Position numbers and translations under genes: made by a program
The notes under the pieces: generated by a model
What the model saw: only the letters and a program-made list of their open reading frames with translations
Database searches by the model: none
Told to the model about the DNA's origin: nothing
Assembly: GCA_016190145.1 (NCBI GenBank)
Contig: JACPRD010000121.1
Span: forward strand, 1-32,999
Reading direction: 5' to 3'
From: Planctomycetota bacterium
GTDB lineage: Bacteria; Planctomycetota; MHYJ01; WSZJ01
Length of the DNA: 32,999 nt
Shown: in pieces, positions 15,588 to 22,369 of the stretch
How positions within the stretch are numbered: position 1 is the first letter of the stretch
How the letters are laid out: every line of letters begins with the position of its first letter

Positions 15588-15995
15588 TTATGCCGGATTT
15601 TTTTCCGCGGCCACGGGCGCGGATTCGGACTTCATCCGCGCCACCGCATCGCCCCACATCGCGCGCAGCTTCTCGAGAATCTGAAGCGCCTCGTCCGCGT
15701 GGACGGTCTCGTGCTTCAGGTTCGCGTCCACGAGCTTGCGGAACACGAACATGTACAGCCCGGAGAGATTCGCGCGGAGGCGCGGTTCGAGCCCGGAGTC
15801 GAGCGCCGCGACCAGCTCGAGCGCGATCGCCTGGCCCTTGAGGTAGAGCGTCGACGCCGCGGCGACGTCGCGCGCGACCGTCAGTTCGCGCGCCTGCCGC
15901 GTAAATCGCAGCGCGCCGTCGATGAGCATGAGGAGAAGCTGCTCCTTCGGCGCGGTCGTCACCTGCGTCTCGAGATAGCGCCGCGCGGGGTTCAC
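15588..15995 (-). CDS. fliS: Flagellar export chaperone FliS
   Basis: A 135-aa helical protein of the FliS family. The conserved start is YLETQVTTAPKEQLLLMLIDGALRF (residues 7-31, here written only as landmark: Y7, the A-P-K-E-Q run and the LMLIDGA helix), with the late motif LSGLYMFVFRKLVDAN (76-91). In the cytoplasm it binds the C-terminal helices of newly made flagellin and keeps it export-competent. The GTG start overlaps the fliD stop (GTGA), as in many fliD-fliS pairs. A short Ala/Glu-rich tail follows the core. Confidence 0.93.
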   Translation of the reverse strand: MNPARRYLETQVTTAPKEQLLLMLIDGALRFTRQARELTVARDVAAASTLYLKGQAIALELVAALDSGLEPRLRANLSGLYMFVFRKLVDANLKHETVHADEALQILEKLRAMWGDAVARMKSESAPVAAEKNPA

Positions 15996-18900
15996 GCCCT
16001 GCCTCCGGAAGAGCCCTTCATCGACTGCACGAGCGGAATCAGCGTCGCCTGCAGCAGCGACACCGTGCTGTTGTTTACCGCGAGGAACTCCTCGAGCGCC
16101 GCGAATCGCCGCGTGAGCCGCGCGACCGTCGCTTCCACGCGCTTCTCCGCCGCCGCGATGTCGTTCATGAGGTCGTCGATGGTGGCGTCGAGGCCGGAGA
16201 TTTTTCCGGAGATGAGGCCGCCCGGGGCGTCGGTGATCTGGGAGAGTCCCTCGAAGGCGCGCAGGGCCGCGCCCGGGTCGCGGTTCAGGTCGATGAGGCC
16301 GCCGGGGAGCACGGCCGCGCCGTCGACCGCCTGGAGCAGCCCGAGGTGCGCCGCGGCCGGCGAGCCGGAGAGCGCTTCCACGCGGAACGATGCCCCGCCC
16401 GCCGAGGAATCCGCGAGCTGCAGGGAGCGTCCGTCGGGGGCGACGGAGGCGACGAGGTCGCCGGTGTTCTCGGGGTCGGCGTTGATGCGGTCGAGGACCT
16501 GCGAAACGGTCGTGGCGCCCGCGAGCGAGACGGAGACCGAAGTGCCGTCGTGCTGGGTGATCTTGAGGTCGTCGCCGGAGGAAGCGCGGCCGACGCCGAG
16601 GCCGTTGCGGAAGTCGGCGAGTTTCGTATCGAGCTGAAGGGGTCTCGCCGCGGTGAAGAAGTCGCGGACTTCGGAGAGGGAGCCGGCGAGGGCGGCGTCG
16701 AGCGCCGCCTCGTCGACGGAGAGGCGGCCGTCCTGGCCCATCTTGATGCCGATGGATGCGAAGTCGCGGAGCGTGCCGGAGGGAAGTTCGGTGACGGAGC
16801 GATTGAAGAGATCGAAGAGGCGGCGTTCGCTGGTGCGGAGGGTGGGGTTGCCGAACAGAACGGCGGCGGCGTTGGTGGTGGTATCGAAGGCGCCGAGGCG
16901 GTCGATGGTTTCGGCGGCGGCGTTGAAGGCGTCGACGAGTTCGTGGATGGCGTCCCTGACGGATTCGGTGTCGGACGTGACGGAGACGGTGACGGGCCCG
17001 CCGGTGCCGCGGAGGTCAAGGGTGAGGCCGGAGACGGGGTTGGAGACGGTGTTGGTGGGGCTCTGGAAGAGGGCGGCGTCGGCCATGGTGCCGCCGCCGG
17101 AGAGCAGGAGGGCGTCCTGGGCCTGGGCGGCGGTGGTCATGCGGAGGCTGCCGACGCTGGTGTCGACGACGACGCGGCCGCGCTGGCCGGACCGGGTGCT
17201 GAGGAGGGTGAGGCGGAAGGGGGCGACGGCGGAGCCGTCGTTGACGGCGGCGGCGGAGACGGGGATGCCGAGGGCGTTGATGCGGGTCACGATCGCGCTC
17301 AGGGTGTCGCCGCTTCCGATCGCCACGCTGACTTCGAACGTCCCGTCGATCAGTCCGGGTGTGGCGGCGGGGGCGGTACCGAGGAGGCGGAGGTCGCGGG
17401 CGGTGCGTCCGCCGGAGACTTCGTCGACGCGGAGGGAGCCGGCGCCGGCGGCCTGGGAGAGCTTGATGCCGTCGCCCGCGTCGTTGATGCGGGCGCGGAG
17501 GGAGGAGCCGGCGGCGGACGCGGCGGCGTTGATTTCGTCGACGACGTCGAAGACGGTGTCGTCGTCGGCCTGGGAGAGGTCGACGGTGAAGGCGGTGCCG
17601 GTGCGGTCGGTGATGCGGATCTTGCCGGGCTGGACGCCGTTGCCGCCGTTGAGGGAGGCGAGGAGGGTATTGTCGGTGAGGAGAGCGGGATCGGCGTCGG
17701 CGCCGTCGATTTCCGTGGCGCTGGCGGAGACGCGGAAGGCATCGCCCGCCACGGCGCCCGCGGCCGCGGGATCGCCGGCGAGCGTCAGGGTGCCGGTCGC
17801 GGGATCGAAGTCGGTGACGAGGGCCGAGAATCCGGCGCCGGCGCCGGAGGTCATCGTCAGGGTTTCGTTCACGAATGTAGAAGGGTCGAGTCCGGCGAGC
17901 GCGGCGGAAGAAACGGTCGTGGCGGTGACGCCGCCCGCGAGGGCCGAATTCACGAGTCCGAGGTCGCGCGCGGTGGTCGAGCCCGATTCCGCGACCGCGA
18001 GCGAGCCCGCGCCGCCCGCGAGGTCGCGCAGGAGCAGCCCGTTGCCGGCCGCGTTCAGCGCGACTTCGAAGGAGCCGGTCCCCGCCCTGTTGATCTCCGC
18101 CTGGATCGCGGAGACGGTTTCGCGCGAGCGGAACGCGCCGGCGCCGACGCCCGCGATGACGGGCGCCGTGAACGTGACGTCGAAAGCGCCGCCGCCGGCG
18201 TCGGAAGTCGAGGCGACCACGGCGTACTGGTTGACGCCGCCGTCGGTCAGGCGCAGGACCTGGCCGGCGCGGATGTCGGCGCCGCCGGCGATCGTGAGCG
18301 TGTCGGCGTCGACGACGGCCGTGACGGCCGTGCGGCGGCGGGCCGCGAGATCGACGGACGTCACCGCGCCCGCCGTGTCGGTCACGGCGATCGTTCCGCC
18401 CGCGACGCCCTGAATGTCGGTCGCGGCGACGGGCGTGCCGTCCGCGTAGAACAGGCTCGTCCCCCCGTTCAGCGAGCGCGCGAGCAGGCCATTGAGATCG
18501 GCGACCAGCCGGTTGCCCGAGAGGAAATTCCGCCCCGAAACCGCCCCCGGGTCGCCCCCGAGCTCGCTCGAAACCAGCAGCCCGAGATCGAGCGCGGCGT
18601 TCGACGTCCCCGCGGCCGCGACCGAAAGATTCCCGAGGCCCCCCGCCGTGTCCGTCAGCTCGAGCGCATTTCCCTCTGCGTTCAACGACGCCGTCACCGC
18701 ACCCCCCGTCGCCGCCCCGATCGCCGCGATCGCGTCCCCCACCGTCGCCGCACCCGCCAGGTCCACCGCGTACGCCGTACCGTCCGTCGCCGTGATCGTG
18801 AAGTCCGCCCCCGCCGCCTGCCGCACCCCCGCGCCGTCGTTCAGCGCGGAGAGCTTCGTGGAAGCGGTGATGAAGTTCACGTTCGCGCCCGTGCGCGTGG

Positions 18901-19609
18901 CGCCCGCAGCCAGCGCCGGGCCGGTCAGGCCGAGGTCCGACGCCGCCGTGTCGCCCGCACCGTCCAGCACCTCCAGCGTGCCCGCACCCGAATACGTGAG
19001 CAGCACACGGTCGCCTTCGACGCGCGCCGCCACCGGCATCCCCGCCCCGTTGATCGCGTCTACCACGTCCTGCACGCCGACCGCCGCGCGCAGGTCCACC
19101 GAAGCCGTCGTTGTCGTCGCCCCCACCGTCTGCCTCAGGAGAATCGTCCCGCGATCCACGCCCGCCCCGCCCCTCAACCCCTCGAGCGGCGTGTTCCTCG
19201 TCAGCCCCTGCCCCCCCACCTCGATCGTCATCGCCCCCGAAAGCCCCAGCGCCGCCGTCGCACTCGTGAATCCGTTCGTCCGCAACTGCTGCGCCTGCGC
19301 CAGCCGCTTCACCTCGAACAGGTACGTCCCCGCCGCCGCGCCGCCGGACGTCGCGAGAAGGACCGAGGTGTTGCTCGACGACGCTCCGGTCCCGTCGAAG
19401 AAGCCGGCCTTTCCGAGCCGCGCCGCCGCGGTCTGCACGCCGAGAATCGCCGACGACAGGTCGAGGAGTCCCGTCTTGCGGTTCGTCTGCTTCGCGACGC
19501 GGCCCTCGAGCGTCTGGATGGAGCGCTTCTGAAGCGCCGTCAAGGCGTCGATGACGGCCGTGAAGTCCAGGCCGCTCGTGGCTCCGTCGATTCGGAATGT
19601 CCCGGGCAT
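15992..19609 (-). CDS. fliD: Flagellar cap / hook-associated protein 2, greatly enlarged
   Basis: At 1205 aa this is more than twice the size of enterobacterial FliD (468 aa). The N-terminal domain (about 1-115) has the usual start GLDFTAVIDALTALQKRSI and coil. Then come repeated flagellin-IN-type units of the pattern LNGGxGV...VDL..A.TV.DVVDxIN...G..L.L.D.AGGAGSL.V...TARDLGL: about 121-228, 252-344, 366-552 (interrupted by a beta insert at 425-495), 648-745, and one more (1000-1092) inside the C-terminal domain. Residues 560-630 are a separate insert shared with FlgK and FlgL. The FliD C-terminal region is recognisable at 840-1000 (NTVSNPVSGLTLDL) and as a terminal coil from 1140. It caps the filament and folds exported flagellin. 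It starts 5 bases after flaG. Confidence 0.93.
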   Translation of the reverse strand: MPGTFRIDGATSGLDFTAVIDALTALQKRSIQTLEGRVAKQTNRKTGLLDLSSAILGVQTAAARLGKAGFFDGTGASSSNTSVLLATSGGAAAGTYLFEVKRLAQAQQLRTNGFTSATAALGLSGAMTIEVGGQGLTRNTPLEGLRGGAGVDRGTILLRQTVGATTTTASVDLRAAVGVQDVVDAINGAGMPVAARVEGDRVLLTYSGAGTLEVLDGAGDTAASDLGLTGPALAAGATRTGANVNFITASTKLSALNDGAGVRQAAGADFTITATDGTAYAVDLAGAATVGDAIAAIGAATGGAVTASLNAEGNALELTDTAGGLGNLSVAAAGTSNAALDLGLLVSSELGGDPGAVSGRNFLSGNRLVADLNGLLARSLNGGTSLFYADGTPVAATDIQGVAGGTIAVTDTAGAVTSVDLAARRRTAVTAVVDADTLTIAGGADIRAGQVLRLTDGGVNQYAVVASTSDAGGGAFDVTFTAPVIAGVGAGAFRSRETVSAIQAEINRAGTGSFEVALNAAGNGLLLRDLAGGAGSLAVAESGSTTARDLGLVNSALAGGVTATTVSSAALAGLDPSTFVNETLTMTSGAGAGFSALVTDFDPATGTLTLAGDPAAAGAVAGDAFRVSASATEIDGADADPALLTDNTLLASLNGGNGVQPGKIRITDRTGTAFTVDLSQADDDTVFDVVDEINAAASAAGSSLRARINDAGDGIKLSQAAGAGSLRVDEVSGGRTARDLRLLGTAPAATPGLIDGTFEVSVAIGSGDTLSAIVTRINALGIPVSAAAVNDGSAVAPFRLTLLSTRSGQRGRVVVDTSVGSLRMTTAAQAQDALLLSGGGTMADAALFQSPTNTVSNPVSGLTLDLRGTGGPVTVSVTSDTESVRDAIHELVDAFNAAAETIDRLGAFDTTTNAAAVLFGNPTLRTSERRLFDLFNRSVTELPSGTLRDFASIGIKMGQDGRLSVDEAALDAALAGSLSEVRDFFTAARPLQLDTKLADFRNGLGVGRASSGDDLKITQHDGTSVSVSLAGATTVSQVLDRINADPENTGDLVASVAPDGRSLQLADSSAGGASFRVEALSGSPAAAHLGLLQAVDGAAVLPGGLIDLNRDPGAALRAFEGLSQITDAPGGLISGKISGLDATIDDLMNDIAAAEKRVEATVARLTRRFAALEEFLAVNNSTVSLLQATLIPLVQSMKGSSGGRA

Positions 19610-19614
19610 GTTCG

Positions 19615-19974
19615 TCAGGCCGTCCTGTCGAAGAGGATGCCGATCGACTGTTCCAGCCGCGCGCGGAAGTCCAGCAGTTCCTCGGGCGGCACGGTCTTCA
19701 GGATCTCGTCGGTTTTCGGGTCGAGCACGGTCACATAGAACTCGCCGGTCCCTTCGTGGATCCCGAACCGGAGGTCGATGGACCTCCGCCGGGCCGCTTC
19801 GTTCGCCTTTTCGACCGCCTGTTTCAGTCCGGACGCTCCGCCTTCCCGCGGCTGGGCCGCGGGCTCGGGAGCCGGCTTGACCGGCCGCTCCGGCCGTTCC
19901 ACCAGCAACTGCGCCAGCTGTCCCCGCGTTTCGGGCCGGGGAACCGCCGCCGCCGTCGTGCCATCGATGTTCAT
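19615..19974 (-). CDS. flaG: FlaG family protein
   Basis: A 119-aa protein. The first 60 residues are Pro/Ala-rich and low in conservation; the C-terminal half is the FlaG domain: a beta hairpin IDLRFGIHEGTGEFYVTVLD followed by KTDEILKTVPPEELLDFRAR and a closing GILFD. FlaG affects filament length in other bacteria; its mechanism is not settled. It lies between flagellin and fliD, the usual position. The ribosome site GGAGGTGTGAC stands directly before the ATG. A stem-loop separates it from flagellin. Confidence 0.87.
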   Translation of the reverse strand: MNIDGTTAAAVPRPETRGQLAQLLVERPERPVKPAPEPAAQPREGGASGLKQAVEKANEAARRRSIDLRFGIHEGTGEFYVTVLDPKTDEILKTVPPEELLDFRARLEQSIGILFDRTA

Positions 19975-20001
19975 GTCACACCTCCTGATCTATCGGGTCC
20001 T

Positions 20002-20034
20002 GCCCGGCGGCCCCCCTTGCGGAGGGCCGCCGGC
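20002..20034 (-). other. Stem-loop between flagellin and flaG
   Basis: A GC stem of about 13 pairs (one mismatch) around a GCAA tetraloop, starting 12 bases after the flagellin stop. No T-run follows, so read-through to flaG is expected. It would protect the 3' end of a processed flagellin mRNA and could make flagellin more abundant than FlaG. Confidence 0.6.
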
Positions 20035-20046
20035 ATGAGGTCAGCT

Positions 20047-21495
20047 CTACTGCAACAGCGTCAGCACCGTCTGCGGAATCAGGTTGGCGCTTCCCAGGAC
20101 GGCCACGCCGGCCTGGAACAGCACCTGCGTCCGCGTGAACTCCGCCGTCTCCGCCGCGAAATCCAGGTCCCGGATGGACGACTCCGCGGCCGTGATGTTC
20201 TCGATGGAGACTTCGAGGTTGTTGAGATTGGGCTCGAGGTTGAAGGCCTGGATGGCGCCGAGGAAGCCCCGGAGGCCGCCGATCTGGGTGACGGCGGCGT
20301 CGATGATTTTGAGGGCGTTCGCCGGATTGGCGGTGAGGTCGTTGGTGCTTCCGGTCTGGAGGGACGTGAGGAACCCGCCTTCCGTGACCACGGGTCCGCC
20401 GCCGGCCGCCGTCGCGAGGACGTCGGTGCGGGTGTCGAATCCGAGGCGGGAGGCGCTGATGTCGCGGATCCCGAGGGCAATGCGGTCGTTGGGCGAGGCC
20501 GTTTCGTTGACCTGGAATTCCGCGCCGGAATTGGCCACGGAGAGGAAGACCGCGATGGCCCCGGTAGCGGCCGCCCGGTCGATGTCGAGATCGGCATCGA
20601 GGTTGCCCGTGTGGATGGAGAAATGCAGCCCGTCGCCCACGAACGACTGCCCGTCGATCAGCAGCACGCCGTCCACGCCCGTATCCGTGTTGGATCCGGC
20701 CGCGAGCGCGCCGACCGTCCCGGCCAGCAGCTCGATGTTGATGAACTGCTCCGTGCCGAATTCTTCAGACGAGGCCGTGGCGGCCGCGCTGATGAACACG
20801 CCGGTCTCCTGCGAAATGGCGTCGATCGCGTCCTCCACCTCGGCCGCCGTGGCCGCCGCGGCGAAGCTGATCTCCCGGCTGCCCAGGGCGCCCGTCACCC
20901 GGATCGATGACCCGGCGGTGGCCGCGCCGAGCGTTGCGATGGAAGCGCGCTCCGCGAGGACCGAGTAGTTCGCGGCGAAGGTCCGGGACGTCGAGCCCGG
21001 GGCGAACGCCACGCGCCTCAGGTCGAGGTTCTCGATGACGGCCGCCTGCGCCGTCACGTCGTAGCCGCGCGTCCCGTTCAGCAGCCCTCCGTCCCCGAAC
21101 CGCGTCGTCTGGGCGATCCGGTTGATGGCCGCGATCGCCTGGTCGACGGAAGCCTGCTCCGCCGCCACCTGGTCCGGGCTCGAAGCGCCGGAGTTCAGGG
21201 CGAAGATCGCGCTCTGGCGGATGTCGTTGAGAAGGTCGGACACCTGCTGAAGCGCCGCGTCCGCCGTCCCGATCATGTTCATCGCGTTCTGCGTGTTCTC
21301 GCTCGCCTGCTTCAGGCCGGAAATCTGGCCGCGAAGCTGCTCGGAGATCACGAGGCCGCTCGGGTCGTCGGAAGCGCGGTTGATGCGGAGGCCGGTCGAA
21401 AGCCGCTCCAGCGAAGTCTGCTGGGCGTTGTCCGTGGAGCGCAGGTTGCGCAGCGCGCGGATGGCCGCCAGGTTCGTATTGATACGAAGCGTCAT
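20047..21495 (-). CDS. fliC: Flagellin
   Basis: A 482-aa flagellin. The N-terminal D0/D1 part (1-140) starts MTLRINTNLAAIRALRNL and has LSTGLRINRASDDPSGL (33-49); the C-terminal D1/D0 part (about 395-482) has IRDLDFAAETAEFTRTQVLF and ends NLIPQTVLTLLQ. The middle (about 150-390) is the variable surface region and holds a flagellin-IN-like segment near 200-240. There is no cysteine. The ribosome site CACGGAGGAT lies 6 bases before the ATG and is itself a CsrA-type site. FliS, FliD and FlaG are encoded downstream in the same direction, FliW and CsrA directly upstream. No clear sigma-28 or sigma-54 site was found in its 178-bp leader. Confidence 0.97.
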   Translation of the reverse strand: MTLRINTNLAAIRALRNLRSTDNAQQTSLERLSTGLRINRASDDPSGLVISEQLRGQISGLKQASENTQNAMNMIGTADAALQQVSDLLNDIRQSAIFALNSGASSPDQVAAEQASVDQAIAAINRIAQTTRFGDGGLLNGTRGYDVTAQAAVIENLDLRRVAFAPGSTSRTFAANYSVLAERASIATLGAATAGSSIRVTGALGSREISFAAAATAAEVEDAIDAISQETGVFISAAATASSEEFGTEQFINIELLAGTVGALAAGSNTDTGVDGVLLIDGQSFVGDGLHFSIHTGNLDADLDIDRAAATGAIAVFLSVANSGAEFQVNETASPNDRIALGIRDISASRLGFDTRTDVLATAAGGGPVVTEGGFLTSLQTGSTNDLTANPANALKIIDAAVTQIGGLRGFLGAIQAFNLEPNLNNLEVSIENITAAESSIRDLDFAAETAEFTRTQVLFQAGVAVLGSANLIPQTVLTLLQ

Positions 21496-21500
21496 GGTTC

Positions 21501-21559
21501 ATCCTCCGTGATGATGTTGTCCCGGGGCGTCCATGCCCGCGGGGGTTCCCCTCCTGGGG
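21501..21559 (-). promoter_or_regulatory. Two CsrA-type GGA sites in the flagellin leader
   Basis: Read leftward: CCCCAGGAGGGG (21559-21548) is a 4-bp stem showing AGGA in its loop, and about 40 bases further CACGGAGGAT (21510-21501) fits CANGGANG and covers the Shine-Dalgarno of flagellin. A GGA in a hairpin loop plus a GGA on the ribosome site is the known two-site layout for CsrA repression of Bacillus hag. Binding here is inference, supported by csrA and fliW being the adjacent genes. Confidence 0.6.
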
Positions 21560-21656
21560 TCTGCCGTCCGGCGATGTTCGGTGCACCTCCTCCTTTTCGG
21601 AGATCGACGCACCGCATCGTACAGAGACAGGGGGGGGTGGAGGAAGCGCGAAATGC

Positions 21657-21691
21657 CGTTCCTCGTTTCTCGTTCATCGTTTCTCGTTCGG
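21657..21691 (-). repeat. Heptamer array AACGAGN across the csrA stop
   Basis: Five 7-base units (plus-strand CGTTCCT, CGTTTCT, CGTTCAT, CGTTTCT, CGTTCGG), which read AACGAGN on the coding strand. The array covers the last codons of csrA and its stop and runs into the flagellin leader. The same unit forms the leader of flgL. Confidence 0.8.
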
Positions 21692-21919
21692 AGGAGGCTT
21701 CTTCGGGAGGAGATCGGCCGGCAGGTCGGCGGGCGGAGAGCCCGCCGCGGCGACGTTTGCGTCGCGGATGGCGGTCCAGACCTCCTTGCGGTGGACCGTG
21801 ACGGAAGCCGGCGCCTGGATCCCGAGGCGCACCTTGTCGCCCTTGATCTCGACGATCGTGACTTCGATCACGTCTCCGATCACGATCGCCTCGCCTTTCC
21901 CGCGCGTCAGGACCAGCAT
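21674..21919 (-). CDS. csrA: Carbon storage / translational regulator CsrA
   Basis: An 81-aa protein. The first ~57 residues are a full CsrA: MLVLTRGKGEAIVIGDVIEV, VRLGIQAPASVTVHRKEVW, with R44 of the RNA-binding surface in place. A Pro/Ala/Lys-rich tail of about 24 residues follows; its last residues (NEKR) are encoded by the heptamer array. It binds GGA motifs in mRNA leaders and blocks translation. Its start overlaps the fliW stop (TGATG), and it lies directly before flagellin, as in Bacillus-type fliW-csrA-hag circuits in which FliW sequesters CsrA until flagellin accumulates. Confidence 0.95.
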   Translation of the reverse strand: MLVLTRGKGEAIVIGDVIEVTIVEIKGDKVRLGIQAPASVTVHRKEVWTAIRDANVAAAGSPPADLPADLLPKKPPPNEKR

Positions 21920-22353
21920 CAGGGTTTCCCCCCGAAGACCGGCACGCGCGCCCATGAGGGCTCCTTCGCGAGAACGACCTGCTTCACCTTCATCGCCCCG
22001 GGATTGAAAACCAGCGGCCCGAGGAGGTTCGCCGTCATCTTCTTCGGGTCCTCGGGCACCGTCAGGATCGACAGCACGAATCCCGCTTCCAGTCTCTCGA
22101 GCCCGATGTCCTCCAGGTCTTCTCTGCGCACCTCGACGCGATAATCCGGCGCGAACAGGAGCGGATCGCAGACCGCGAAGGCGAGCTCGGAGCGCTCGGT
22201 GGACTGGAGCCATTGGAAGGGTCCGCCGGAGGGATTGGGGAGGAGGACGAAGCGGTTGAGGCCGGGGAAACCGGGGAGACCGCGGGGAAAGGCGAAGACA
22301 TCCGTGTCGGGGATGGAGAGGTCGCCGAAGCGCCTGGTCGAGAAGACGGTCAA
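21919..22353 (-). CDS. fliW: Flagellar assembly factor FliW
   Basis: A 144-aa FliW. Landmarks: DVFAFPRGLPGFPGLNRFVLL near the N-terminus, FQWLQSTERSELAFAVCDPL in the middle, and a late TVPEDPKKMTANLLGPLVFN run (all part of the FliW fold, seen between residues 15 and 125). It binds either CsrA or the C-terminal end of flagellin and so links flagellin level to its translation. The start is set at TTG 22353 because GGAAGGAG lies 7 bases before it, inside the gap after flgL; a further upstream TTG (22386) would overlap flgL. It overlaps csrA by one base. Confidence 0.92.
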   Translation of the reverse strand: MTVFSTRRFGDLSIPDTDVFAFPRGLPGFPGLNRFVLLPNPSGGPFQWLQSTERSELAFAVCDPLLFAPDYRVEVRREDLEDIGLERLEAGFVLSILTVPEDPKKMTANLLGPLVFNPGAMKVKQVVLAKEPSWARVPVFGGKP

Positions 22354-22369
22354 GGCTGGGCTCCTTCCG

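Noticed and set aside
16346..19738. 1130-codon rightward frame opposite fliD
   Set aside because: Antisense of a repeat-rich gene; composition dominated by Gly, Arg, Glu and Asp, with no recognisable domain.
21496..21673. Sigma-28 or sigma-54 promoter for flagellin
   Set aside because: Read through the whole leader on the coding strand; no TAAA-N15-GCCGATAA and no TGGCAC-N5-TTGC match with acceptable spacing was found.
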